In this document: piece by piece, positions 34,181 through 46,342 of the stretch
Position numbering within the stretch: the stretch's first letter is position 1
Layout: each line of letters starts with the position of its first letter
Source of the DNA: Schistosoma haematobium
Lineage: Eukaryota > Platyhelminthes > Trematoda > Strigeidida > Schistosomatidae
Direction: 5' to 3'
DNA: 64,000 nt
Assembly: GCF_000699445.3 (NCBI RefSeq)
Contig: NC_067200.1
Location: forward strand, 1,707,450 to 1,771,449
Notes under the pieces: generated by a model
Database searches by the model: none
The model's input: only the letters and a program-made list of their open reading frames with translations
What the model was told of the DNA's origin: nothing
Position numbers and translations under genes: made by a program

Positions 34181-35994
34181 CATTAATTCAGGCGTAGACC
34201 CAGGTCACTCATGAAGCAACGCCATGTAACTAGAGATGGAATAGCATTTCATATAAGTCACTTAATACGATCAAGATTGCATTTTGTCAGTGTCGTGGCC
34301 TGAGTATTTCTAGCCGATAAGTGAACTGTCTGAAGTGAGACCAACTCCTGAAAAGTGAAGTGTAGAAAGTGCTGTTGCTAGAGAAGCATATATCGCGAAG
34401 CCAATTAAACGAGAGATAACTAAATAACACAACTGGAGGTTAATCATTCTGGTGGCAATTCGCTATAAGCTGACCCGACCAATAGTGTTCGATTAGAGAG
34501 CCTTTAAAAGGTTTGTAAACTCTTGTCTATCATATCAGCAGTACATAACCTAACCATAAATCGAGTAACTATTTTCACCAAAAAGCAAATGCTTAAATTT
34601 AGGATTACTCCCTGTGTTTTCATAATACTCGAAAAATGGTTTGAAGAAATGCGATCGGATACTAACAACCTACACTTTCGCTGACAATATTTTGCAACCA
34701 CTAAGCAGTATAGAGCAGGATGATGTACAGTGTACTTGCCTTTTGAGAGATAGATGGACAACTCGTCTGCACCACAGGTGACACAGGTCGGAGGAAACCA
34801 AGTGAGCTGTGTACAGTGCAATATACAACACAACCCTAACCAGGTGTTTTTAGTTTATCGACATCCCATCAAGTAAAATTTGAAAGAACAACGGTACTAT
34901 ACGACTGCATAGTTTACTTCCTAATCTGATAGGTCACTGGCAATATTATTAAATCCAGCAAATTAGTGTTGGAGAGGAAGGATCACTATGTGTTTTGTAC
35001 GTAAAATCCTATGTCCAAGTTCCAAATAAGTTCTAAGTACGTGTGACCTAGTCCCTTACGAGTGGATTGCAATAACTCATAGATTCAAGACTCAAAAATT
35101 TATAGTGAATCAACACTGACAACAAGAATTGGCAACTATGATTCACAACTAACCCTTATCAAATATTGAAATAAACGCCATCATTAACTTACCCAGACAC
35201 CGCCTGTGATTCATTGTGAATAATTGAACTATATGTTTATCTTTTTTGATCTACATATCTTTTAAAACTTAGCATTCATAAGAGTTGTAAGATCCGAGTT
35301 ACTGGGAGCCGTTATATAAAGGGTTCCAAGCATTCACTAAATACTTAATAGGATGAGCCCCATAATATGAAAATATGGATTCAAAATATTTACAAGATTA
35401 TGTCAATAAAAAATGATATTCTGAACAACGTATTACTTGTCAAGTTAATTTAGTTACATGATAACAAACAGAATCCTAACCACTAAAAACGTACACTAAA
35501 ACATAATTACAGACTCTTAAAAAATATAAGCCACTCTGAATACTACCAAGAAAGTGCTATCGAAATTCCCACACATAAAGACATTATAATAATGCGCGAC
35601 GAAAATAGGCCAGCCCTGATTGGTCCAAAAATGGAACGCAACTACTTAGTTCGCAGTGTTTAACATCACTGTGGAAAAAACGTAAAACAGACTGTGGCAT
35701 ACTTAATTTGTGTTAAAGTTATACTAAGGTGCATTATTATTTTATTAATTTTTTCATTTACCTTTAGTTTCTCATAAATGTAAATGGGCGCTATTTAAAA
35801 GTTTCAGTGATATCTTCCCCTAATGAGTAAATCTTTTAACCTTGATCATTCTCAAAGTGTGCAAACTTCTGATTTTATTTAGGTCGGACTAAATTACCAG
35901 TTAAAGTGTCGTCTAGGTATTGTTTTTTTTCAGTGTCAGTGTTATGTCCATTCAAGTAGCTACACCAAGAGGTACTTGTATGCAGAGAAAATAA
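34181..35994. other. Intergenic, no gene seen
   Basis: No supported coding exon. The minus frame at 34504-34833 is a weak candidate for more RT debris (CGADELSIYLSKGKYTV). Confidence 0.35.
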
Positions 35995-37040
35995 CTTTGT
36001 ACATTGTTCCGCCTGGCGACCAGTACTTAGTGGAGTATCGCAAGGTTCTGTCCCAGGTCCTTTCTTTTTTATACTTTAAGTATAGTTAAGTCCACAATGC
36101 TACTATACGCTGACGATGTAAAAATCTGGCGAGAAATAACAGTAGATTCAGATGGATGAGCACTTCAAGCAGTCTTAGATATTCTGATCAGCTGACCTGA
36201 AAAATTGCTTATGCTTATCAACGCGGCTAAATGTGTCTACATGAATGTGGGGGATACAAAGATGAATAGGTACAACATAGGGGAAGTGCCTGTACCCGTA
36301 GTTCGGTCTGACAGGGATCTAGGGATGACAGTGAGTCATGATCTTAAAACTACGACAGCTAAGAGGTCTAGAACCCTGTGGGCTTTAGGACGGACATTCA
36401 ACAAGTTAGATACTACAATACTCACTTCAGTATACACAGCCTTAGCGGGGAAGATACTTGAAAATTGCGTTCAGCCTGAAAACCCCTTGTTTAAAAGGTG
36501 AATCGGATATCCTAGAAAAAGTGCAGAGGGCAGCTACAAGTTCGATTCCGAAACTCTGTGGTTTACCATGTAAGGAGCGGCCTGTAAAGCTGGACCTCTT
36601 TACTCTATCATACGGCAGATTTAGAGTTTGCCTGATTTTGATGCACAGAATACTTAGAAATGATTTTGGACCTGGCATATTCTCTACTTCTCTTCCAATC
36701 ATATCGTGAAGATTCGAAGGACATAATAGGTGGGTAGAGAAGCCAAGAACGAACAAAATTCCCGTGGCACACAGGTTTTTACACCGGGTCATCAATTCTT
36801 GGAATCTGTTGCCCGGAGCAGTGGTGTCCTCACCTTCAATTGACTCATTCAAGAGAAGACTAGACACTCAGAGAAAGGGATAACTTAGGCCGTAAGCCTT
36901 CTGTCCTTACAACAAAGACCTGAATCTGTATTTAAAACTGCGAAATGCAGGGCCTTCGGGTGTGCTCAGTGATGTAATTTGAATGTGGGTTCATTTTCGA
37001 CCCCCAGATTTTATGTTCGATAGTCTTGAGAATAACTAAT
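35995..37040 (+). mobile_element. CR1-like non-LTR retrotransposon, 3' half, degenerate
   Basis: Starts at RT motif B (WRPVLSGVSQGSVPGP), then the catalytic box LLYADDVKIWREI (about 36100-36135), MLINAAKCVYMNVG, RSDRDLGMTVSHDLKT, an E-QRAATS-like segment and a late TPGHQFLESVA region, to about 36880. This order and spacing fit CR1-type elements such as SR1 of schistosomes. A deletion in the palm and several stops make it a pseudogene. Confidence 0.8.
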
Positions 37041-39644
37041 TATTTTTCGTTATTCAATCAGGACTTCTCACACACCACTTTTTCAATTAAATAGGTTGGA
37101 TAAAGTGTCATTGTGGCAGACCCATATGCTTCTCTTCGCTTTAGAAATACAACGTTATATCTGCAATAAGTAATCGCATTACAAGTGCACTGGACTCATC
37201 CTGACTCCCCTGGGTGATGTTACAAGCCACAGACCTTTAACGTAAGATTCAGCCCCAATGAAAGTTCCTTGCTGACATTTGACTCGATCAGGCTACTGAA
37301 CATCACTATAAAACTTTCCTTAAATGAATACCAAGTCATAGATAACACGAAATGCTGAGCAAATATCGGAGACAAATTAAGCGTCATTAGCTATCCAGAA
37401 TCAGATCAAAATAAAAAACTACAATATATCTCAGAAACATTGTAGATGATGAGCATACTGATGCACAGGAGGTTTAAAAAAATCGAACATGCGAAGAGGA
37501 AAGGGTTGAAATTAAGGGGCGCCAAATAGCGTAATGCGCTCAATACAAACTTAGAATCCCCCGCCAACTAAGTAAAAACAACATCATAGCCTGATCTTCT
37601 TAAAGTAAGGGACTTGTCTCAGAAGCACAGCAAGTTAAACAAATATCTTATAATGGCACCAAGAAAATCAAGGGAGAAAACCAAAATTGAAGCCCATAAG
37701 TTGGTTCACCAATCAAACTGCGATGCTAAAAGCCTAATGAAAAATCTCAGGAAACATCATGTCCGACCTACAAAATCGGCCAGTCATCTACAATCCCAAA
37801 CAATTTTCCAAAAGAAACTCAAAGGCTAAATTTGAACATTATTATCCAAGGTTCTCGAGGGAAACTATAGCAGGAGTTAGCATACTTCAATTATACAGAA
37901 TAGAGCACGAAAAGGATTCAAAAAGCTCCTAAGGAAAATGGCATTCGTAAAGTTTATTTGGAAGACAAATAGCCTCTCAGAATTCGACTTGGTAGATTTT
38001 CGGGCTTCATTCGATAAGTTTTTCTCTCCTTCACAGTCCAATCGGGCAATAAATATGTAGGCTCCATCTTTGGTTTCCTAGATGCCACTGTAACGTCTGG
38101 AACCCTTAGAACTGTGAAATAATATTTTGCATGTACATAGACATGCACTTAATGATATTTAGTACAGATATGTTAAATGCACACAACTACTTGCTAGTTT
38201 AACTGAACATGTGACTGTCAGATGTATTATTTTGAAGATGATACAAGTATTCAGTGTTTGACAACGCTTTTACCAGCAACACCTAATATAATTTGTACCC
38301 ACCGAAAGAAATCAAGAGACAGAGTCGAGGAGATTGGAAGAGTGTATTTGGCGATTACCAATATATCGGAATCCTCTGATCTAATCTGGCTAGGGATTGC
38401 AGTTGATGTTGAGCACGGCGTTACCACATGTGATCTGGTGCGGATGCCTGACCAAGCACCTTCAGCTAGATGAGTCCTTTAAAATACACATGGTCAGCAT
38501 CCAATGTCGAAAACTTACAGGGCTATTTATTTTGGGGATTTATTTACCGCTACAATTTCAATCGCATTTGTTCACTTGCGCTCAGCTGTTTGGCTAGTTC
38601 AGGATGCCTATCTATTTATCCGTATTTTAATCATATTCTACTGCTAGATTGATGAACAATTACTTGAGACACATTGACTAATTAACACTCTGAACAATCT
38701 GAATGAAGTTCAGTACCACCTGGATTAGGCTAGCCTGATCCAATCTAGGGTTTGTATCACTACAATACGATTGCCGGTGAGTCTAACTGTCATTGTCAAT
38801 AGAAATCCAATCCAGTTACACAGAGACCTAGTTGTGGTGTTATTTATACCTTATTATTATTTCTGTCCAGTTGTGTCCACTTTATTCTGTTGTACTGTGA
38901 TTGTTTACTGCTACTGTATATGGCAGTTAATTCATTTCAGGAAATATACATTCAGTAACATTTGCATTATAGTTCTCACTGAATCCACTTTTCCTTGATC
39001 GTCGAGCAAAACGATTTCATTGCAAACAAATACTGGCCATTCAGGTGCAGAAATCTTGTGATAGGTGACTTCAGTGAATAATTGACAAACTGAATTTAAA
39101 GACAGGCACCAGTGAGGTCACATGATTCAAAACACTTCGAAATGACAATCACAATCGCTTTAGATCAGCGCGTTAGAGATCCTGTAGGATTTGGGTCTAG
39201 GTCGTCACTAGCAAAGTTATCTATGCTAACAAAGTGGTGGATACAATTCAACGTTGTACACTTGTCATGATATGATTACCGAATCCATAAGGCCCTACAT
39301 CGAAGTCCTATCGTTGCTTATTTTTACTCGTCCTATTGTGACAGTCAGTGGTACAGTTACTTAGGGAACAATTACAGAGCATGTTTAAGGTCATAGTGAA
39401 ACAATAAATTTAATGCGAAGAGCAAGAAGTTACGCAGATCGACCGTGCGTGCGTGATCGAACCATACTATCTCCCTTGGTTGCCCTCAGATATAGTTTTT
39501 ATGACGTTTCCCAAGTGTTCAAAGGGCATCGCAAACCATACGTGGTTTCTTAAGTTCAGCAATAATGATCATGTCGTCATGATTCATTGCCAATACAGTT
39601 CCTGCAAGGTATGCTCTAAATAATTTTTGGCGACTTCAGCTATC
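37041..39644. other. Intergenic with short unrecognised open frames
   Basis: Open frames at 37614-37829 (plus, Lys/His-rich), 37954-38148 (minus), 38222-38473 and 38771-38998 (plus) have no family resemblance I can support and no splice context. The CR1-like 3' UTR may extend a little past 37041. Confidence 0.35.
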
Positions 39645-40198
39645 TGTTATACCCTGAAGAAGATTAAATAACGAGTAACGTCTGAGATTTATTAGTGGAC
39701 TATTATTATCTGTATATTGTTATTGTATAACTATTCACTAACTAGACTGTGTATATCCATATTCCCCTCATTATAGATTATTATTATTATGCGATATACT
39801 GTCCTTAAGTTATGTTCAGTCTATTAATTACTGTCTCCCACGTTCACAGTCACTTTTTACTTAATTTTGTATAAATGCTACTTCCTGTTTCATGGTGCAA
39901 TGAGGTCTGTTTGACTGGTATATAAAACAAGTGTGTCTGAAATAAATGATTTGCATAGTGGAAGCCGTTATTGGCATTCTGGACTCAACCGGACGGGCTA
40001 GGCGAGCAAAGGACTATTAAGGACGCTAGGCTAATCAGACCGGTCGAACGTCATTGGCTTAGTACAGTATATATGTGAATAAGTCGTATTTCGACTAGCG
40101 AGTAATTTTGGTGGAGTTTTGTTCTCTGAACTGGATAGTTTGGTCGTGGACCTAGCGAGTAAATTACGTGATAACTAGCCGGACGTAACGTTACAACA
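39645..40198 (+). mobile_element. Solo LTR with 5-bp TSD (LTR family L)
   Basis: The unit starts TGTTATACCC and ends GTTACAACA, flanked by CTATC at 39640-39644 and 40199-40203. A TATA-like GGTATATAAAAC (about 39918) and AATAAAT downstream (about 39943) show plus orientation. A diverged relative occupies 48349-48855. About 46 bases inside it are a nested Penelope end. Confidence 0.85.
40106..40151 (-). mobile_element. 46-bp Penelope-like terminus nested in the LTR, 11-bp TSD
   Basis: TTTTGGTGGAGTTTTGTTCT and CTGGATAGTTTGGTCGTGGA match the Penelope end seen at 17279-17320 and, inverted, at 59075-59115. It is flanked by CTAGCGAGTAA at 40095-40105 and 40152-40162. It stops exactly at the hammerhead cleavage side of the element. 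Confidence 0.85.
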
Positions 40199-40984
40199 CT
40201 ATCTGATTCTGATTTTGATTTCAAGATTGTCTCAATGTGGAGCTTATGCTATTTCTGATTGTTGTTCATTGCTTTCCCTTGTAAATATAAGTGAATTGTG
40301 CCGCATGCTGAATCCACCAACCTTTTCTCATGTTCTTCTTTTCTCCTGCCCTCCTCTATCACACTACCTTGCATGACAAAGTAACTCTCGGTTAAGTACG
40401 AACCACCACAGTATTCTTCTCCTGTCCAGAACAAATGCCTCGTCTGAAGAGGTGAATTCGGGTAACTTTCTTACCCTCCATTTACGGGCAGAAGTGATCA
40501 TGAACTCATCATATTCAAGTCCGTTGCCGCAGTGACCTATCTAGTGGATGTATACTCTCTTCCTAACATATGAAAGACATACATGATGGTGGCCAACTCT
40601 GAGACCTCAACGAAAGCTGAAGAAACGTCTGGAATTTGTCAGCGGGAGAATCATGGAGCCACCTGCAGAGATCATAAAACGAGCAGCCTCAGATTTTCAT
40701 GCTCTGGATAGTTCCTAATACGAAGGACAACCATTTTTGAACAAAACATGGGATTTAAGGTTTACCGAGATTAAAGAAAAAACTTCTAATGTTTGCCAAT
40801 ATTCCTGCTGCGGAAAGTATGGCAAGACGTCACATTTGGATCCTGAATCAGAGTACGAAGGCAATTCATGCAGCTGACTGTAATTAGGCAAATGTTCTTA
40901 ATCCTTTATTGTCTTTGTTTTCTGAAATATCATTTACAAAATTGACAGTAAATATTGATAGTGTCATATAATTCTTAGGCTTAC

Positions 40985-41165
40985 CACTTTACGAGGTTGT
41001 TTGCTAGCTTTAAATCAAGATTTACAGTGGGATATACATCTACTTTCTTGCTATTAGTTGGCAATATCACTGTTGAGAAACCTTCAGTTGAGTTACCTTG
41101 TTTTGTTCGTTTTCTAGTATCACTTCGCACTTTGTTCGTGCGTTCAGTTGTCTCTACTTGCAACA
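40985..41165 (-). CDS. Candidate upstream exon, possibly of Axin
   Basis: A good acceptor (CCCTTTTCGTTACAG) precedes 41165 and a donor GTAAGC follows 40985. The 181-base exon is open in one frame (ERTNKVRSDTRKRTKQGNST ... ANNLVK) and ends TG with phase 2. Joining to the possible acceptor at 31788 would give TG|G then the Axin ATG, keeping frame. No Axin N-terminal motif is recognisable, and 180 open bases can occur by chance. It may instead belong to another gene or a pseudogene. Confidence 0.25.
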
Positions 41166-41759
41166 CTGTAACGAAAAGGGTGACCACACGCCCAATAACT
41201 ACTTGGTTTCTGGCTTCCTAACTGGCCGGTAGTAGGTGGAAACAGTAGAATTTTGTGTAACAACTAGCACTTCCTTGGACCGTAGTAGTCTAAAATCGAT
41301 AAGCTCAAAGAAAAATCAGTGGACGCACTTTAAGATATCACATATTTTTATTTGAATTACACGCTAAATAACTAAAAAATTACTCATCGGTACATAAAAA
41401 CATGTAATCATGTTATGAAACTTTTGAATGCTTGAACTTTATTTCTCTGTCCATATCAACCTGTCCATATGGGCATCCTGAACTTCTTTAGGATCGATCA
41501 TAAACTTTAGTGCCTAAAGCTTAAATTAGTGGGTGTTAGCAGCCTTCAGATCAGTCATGACAAAGATCACAAGCCGTCGGGATCCTCTCCACTCTATTTG
41601 GACGGCTCCTGATGACAAATAGTGTCACGAGATTTGAATTTTGAGTCACTCCTCCGTTTATTACCTATCAATAAGTTGTCTAATATCACAGACTCAAACT
41701 TTTACATGCACGGATGATCCTAAGATTTTAAGAGATGCTAGATACAACTGATAACTTAC

Positions 41760-42021
41760 CTTTGAAAGAAGATTAAACAGGATGTACGACTGGACCAGAA
41801 AACTTCCTCTTTCCTAATGCAGCACGTTTAGCATCGACACTGTATTCACCCCTTCTTACTTGAAGGTAGTCAGCATGGCACTCTAAATTAAAGAAAAAGC
41901 CATTGATATAGTTCTGTATAATACTCTGTGTCTCTCTTCGTTGACATACTGAAGCCAACGATGTGTCCTCTGTTCTATGGTTTCTTTCCAGAACATTAGG
42001 CGGTTCCACCTCAAAATTCAT
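41760..42021 (-). pseudogene. Unrecognised 82-codon frame ending just before a donor site
   Basis: The minus frame runs from ATG at 42021 (MNFEVEPPNVLERNHRTED...) to TAA at 41773-41775. Thirteen bases past the stop is CAAAG|GTAAGT (exon end 41760). In the frame that would splice in phase to 41165, this TAA interrupts an otherwise open exon (GPVVHPV-stop-SSFK). Either a short protein, a decayed exon, or chance. Confidence 0.25.
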
Positions 42022-42399
42022 TTAAAATTGTTTCCAGTGTTAACCCAAGAAAATATTTCGACCAAATCTTGAGTCATGTCTTTTCACCTCAGGGAGGATA
42101 TTAATTCCTTCAAAGGTGTTTAAAGAAGAGTAACTAGGAAGGAACTAGGAATAAAATATAAAGTCTACTTGATTCACTTGGGAGTCACTAAGTGACAGTT
42201 AATAAATTACATAAGGTTAGAGGGGATATGATCATCATGCAGTATACTTAGCACATCCATCTTCACCCTCACAACTCATTAGTTCATTTTAGCACTAAAT
42301 TACATACAAAAGGACATCTAATTATGGTAGAACAGATTTGTGCAAAATTTGTAAAAAGATCTTGCAGCAACTGTTCAAAACAGATTCAATAATTCAGAT

Positions 42400-43440
42400 A
42401 GCAGGTGGGTACTCGACACATGCAACATGAATGTTGAGGAGTTTCTGGGCAACACCATAATTCCTTTGACAGGTCTGAGAGAAACGTTGTCAGCAATCCT
42501 GAAAAAGACAGTCCTGAAACGAATGAGCAAACAAAAACACTAAGTGAACCGAAGATAGTCTTCAACAGCACTAGTGTCGATGGAACACGCACCGAAAGTA
42601 GTGAGGATATGCTGTAGTTCAGCTGCATCATAACATCGACAGCACTAGACTTTCTCAGCAAACTCGGGTCTCCCAGCACAGGCTTCCTAAACGCAACTGT
42701 GTTCGAAAAATTTCTGCAGGTGACTGGATCCCTTTAGAAAGAGCTAAGAAGGATGAAGTGTCACCGTCAAAAAAGCGGAACAACTCAAGTCTTGTGGTGA
42801 AACCAGCTAGTCGTTTGGCAGAGCAATCTACTCCTGAGCTTGAGTTCCTCGAAATTGAGCCATTAACGACTATACGGCTTAGCCGGATGAAGAATTTCGA
42901 GCAATCATATCATCCAAGGCTCTTTCATGCAACTTTCACCTACTCTGCTCATGGATAGGATGTTCTGCTTGCCAGTCACTTTCTGAAATCAGAATAGGAT
43001 GTCAGAATACTGTCTGATGTACCATACTTTGAGTGAAATCTGTTCAGGGACATAGCAGAAGGAGCCTAGCGAGACGTTTTTTGCTAAAAAAGGATACCGC
43101 TGTCTCAGAAAATACGGATCGTGACCATGCAGATTATGATGTTCTAGACCGAAAACTCATAAAGTAGTCTCTGAAGCTCAAGAACCCATGACTCAACAAG
43201 TGGTACAATAAGACAAGGAGGATGGGAATTCAGGACGTATTCCTTATTGTCTAGCTACAGTTCAGTAACTGACCGATCGTTCAAGTGGAAATGTCTACTT
43301 TCCTCATATATCATCAGAATACACTCAAATATTCAAAAATATTAACAGCGTTCTGAATAAGAAAACCATGCTTGTCTTCAAAGACTATTACGCGCCTGTC
43401 ACCACTCGGAAAGTGTACAACACCTGACTGTGGATTTAAT
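42400..43440 (+). pseudogene. Coding-like, frame-broken segment of unknown origin
   Basis: Plus-strand pieces with protein-like composition alternate between frames: RNVVSNPEKDSPETNEQTK, DWIPLERAKKDEVSPSKKRN, RLAEQSTPELEFLEIEPL, then NVYFPHISSEYTQIFKN. Stops and frameshifts separate them. I do not recognise a family; it may be a decayed gene or retroelement. Confidence 0.25.
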
Positions 43441-43548
43441 CATTTTCATATCGATGTCTACTATTTCTTCTAGGGCTTAGTATCCTAAACGTGATCAGCA
43501 CCGTTAATCTTTAACCAAAGCTTGATCGGCTCTTGCTGGTTAGCTATA

Positions 43549-45333
43549 GTCAACTGCGGTAAGTAGAATTATTTTATGAACCACAAAGCCTCGAAATAAT
43601 GCAGTTTCAGTCAAACAGAATTGGCTAAGCACAAACGAACGTAACGCATTTGGAATTTGAAATCAACCACACATCAAGTACCAAGGAATCATTAGTTCGA
43701 ACAAACACCACGACTGTCAGAGCTTAAATTGGAATCTAAGTTTCTGTAACAGATTGAATATCTCCTTAGGTTCATTTTATATCTCTTAGACTGTGTATTA
43801 GATGTAGACTCTGTCTGATCTAGAATGTACTCATTAGTATTAGAACAGATTCACCTGGTTCCTTTTAATGCATAAGGTTGTTGTAACCATCTCTCATATG
43901 AACCACTGACTTATTGACCTGATTTGACTGATCTTTCATGGGTTGTAAAGAAGTAGTCCTTTTATAAAGACGTTTTTGTATAGGCAACTTCATTATTGTT
44001 TTTTTTTATTTAGAATTACTTATTCAGCACCGAGGAACTTTATCTGCTTTCCTCTCCAGTTCTTTTCTTTTTGCAAAGGTAGTAGAATTGACTTTTGTGT
44101 CTAGGGTTTTGAAATTTCTCGCTTGCATGTGAAAACAAGGGAACTTTGGAGTCGTGCCTAATTTGCCGCTCTTCAGTTCCGTAGTTAGCAAGTTATGAAG
44201 CTCATCGTTAGAACCATTTTCGATGGTCGATAAGAAAAGCTGACTCTGAGGCATTCTCACATTTTCCAGACCTAGTATAGACGGTCCACGATCAGTGATG
44301 AGAAATTCACAATTTACAATCAAAAATTTATCATCGCTGATTAATCAACTACAGCATTCAAGAATACAAAGTTTACGACCAGTAATATTCGAAATAGAAA
44401 CTTTGTTAGGAGCAATTATAGAATTAGGATTTAGTGACTTTAACCTCCTAACCGGAATTATGAACTTAATACTCAGTGTCAACAATAAGATAGTGAAAAG
44501 CACCACTGAACAAATGTAATTGTTTATGAATATTAAGTGAGGCACTGGAAGTTGTAAATGAGGGTGATATATGATCATTAGAATCACCTGAATTAATTGG
44601 ACCTGAATGACAAAGTTTAGCATTACCTGCAGCAGAATGCACTGTAGTTTCAAAAACTGCCTATGTGCTTCCAATCTTGTCATATTTAAAGCATCTAGTA
44701 TTACGAAATACACATGGATGACATAAGTGAAACTTGCCACATGACAAACACTGACCAAACTTGTGTCAGTCTTCGTGATCTGCTTCGCGGCTTGGATTGT
44801 TATCTGTATCACCTTGATTACACATTGGATTGGGATGACGTAGTAGTGTAGTGTAGTTCTTTGTGTACTGACGAACCATTCTATGAAAATTTCTTCCTTT
44901 AGTCCATTTGAAATTTGTACACTTTACATTGTCTGGTGGAGTTCCTTGAGAGTTTCATAAGGAAATGAAGGCTTTCCTGGAAATGTCAAAGATTTTAATA
45001 GGCTGTGGTATTCTGTTCCGATGAATGTCAGGAAATGATTTACAATATTAACATCCTCAACATCTTCCTTGGTCATAGCTCAGATTTTGAACCTTTCAAT
45101 ACAATCTACAAAAGCATCAAAATTTGAATGTATGTCCAACTGTTTCGTCACAGGCTCCATCGCAACGCAACTGTGATAATTAAAAGTACCTGAATCGTTG
45201 TACGACGTAGAAATCTCTGAAATAACACATTTTCAGTCAAACAGAATTAATTGAGCACAAACGAACGTATTGCATTTGGAATTTGAAATCAACCACACAT
45301 CAAGTACCAAGGAATCATTAGTTCACACAAACA
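43549..45333 (-). mobile_element. LTR retrotransposon deletion derivative: LTR-gag-protease-LTR
   Basis: Two direct repeats of about 140-160 bases (43549-43707 and about 45195-45333) start TGTTTG on the minus strand and share GAACTAATGATTCCTTGGTA. They flank gag and protease remnants with no reverse transcriptase, RNase H or integrase. CTATA on the plus strand borders both outer ends (43544-43548 and 45334-45338), a candidate 5-bp TSD. Gag resembles schistosome Gypsy-type elements. Confidence 0.75.
44027..45160 (-). pseudogene. Degenerate gag-aspartic protease of LTR element
   Basis: From ATG at 45158-45160 the minus strand reads MEPVTKQLDIHSNFDAFVDC, then after a stop AMTKEDVEDVNIVNHFLTFI and KPSFPYETLKEL, a capsid-like region. 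A frameshift later a zinc-knuckle-like CLSCGKFHLCHPC segment appears (about 44740-44700). Then a protease remnant: LIVDTE (active-site DTG altered), SISNITGRKL, and CEFLITDRGPSILGLENV, ending at 44027. Multiple stops and shifts; not functional. Confidence 0.7.
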
Positions 45334-45338
45334 CTATA

Positions 45339-46146
45339 TCAAACCTTTTATACGCATTGCCCTGAGTTCAAAGATAAGTGAGCAGCCAGCTTTTATCATT
45401 ACACCCATTTCAATCATCACTTAAAAACAAAATAATATACTTAAAATGACTGGGCCACACAGCATATCAAATGAGGAATCATAATGTAAACACGATCTTA
45501 CTCCATTACTAATCACTAACAAATAAGAGAGGGTATGACATGTAGCAATAGTTAATACGCCTTATAAAAGCTCACAATTATAAGAATATAGAAATGCAAT
45601 CGCAAAACTATCTTATATGGGCAACAATAACCTAAAAAAGTGTTTCGAAAGTTTAAACTCTCCCACTATCTGTCATGCCGTAATACGTGTAGCGATTTGG
45701 AAGCTGCAGAGTTCTATGGTGAATTATATTGCCAGTTATTAAGCAAGCACGTACTACAGTATATCACCTAACTGCTAGTAGCATGGTTAGAAGATTGCAT
45801 TGAGAGTTGAGTATTTAATAAAATAGTCCAAAGTTCGACTTGATAAACTTGGTTTGGTATTTTATCCAGCGTCTAGAAGCAGTAACCATAAAACACATAA
45901 ACAGTCGACATGATATCGTCATGTATCACCGTCTAGCTATCCAAATTAACAGCCTGTAGTAGGTTATTCAGTTGAATTACATTTTACAAACAGTCTAACA
46001 AGACACTATATCGTCACATTAATAAACGATTTCAGCATAAATCCATGAAGTTCCCTTAAACAGTCGTGCTAGGTGAGACGCAACTAGGTCAAATATGTGA
46101 TTGCTATCTATCCTATTTAGTTGAAAATCAACTAGAGTTAATTATC
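45339..46146. other. Intergenic, no gene seen
   Basis: No supported ORF, RNA gene or repeat. Confidence 0.4.
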
Positions 46147-46342
46147 ACAATGGCATTGGTGTACACACTCTCTATCTCCCCTTCAACTATGAGATTTAAG
46201 TCGCTTCATATCTTTCTTTCTACGAACTAGTTCTTTCATCCTGTACTATGTCCATATACAAAATCTTTCCTTTATATATATAACTGCTTCCATGAATCCG
46301 GTGTTCATCATGCCTGGTCCTACACTGAAGCTGACTGACTGA
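46147..46342 (+). mobile_element. RTE-like family 1, 3' terminal fragment
   Basis: Begins in the last coding bases (CACAATGGCATTGGTGTACA), then the 3' UTR with an internal loss and GCTGACTGACTGA tail. Confidence 0.8.

Larger units (their letters stand above)
40199..43543. other. Intergenic with gene-like debris
   Basis: Several stretches look coding but are broken or unsupported: plus near 40583-40880 (a Cys-rich VCQYSCCGKYGKTSH reading), minus 40985-41165, minus 41773-42021 and plus 42400-43440. These four are described here or separately. Confidence 0.35.

Noticed and set aside
36442..36867. 141-codon minus-strand ORF
   Set aside because: Antisense to the CR1-like RT, whose motifs are clear on the plus strand.
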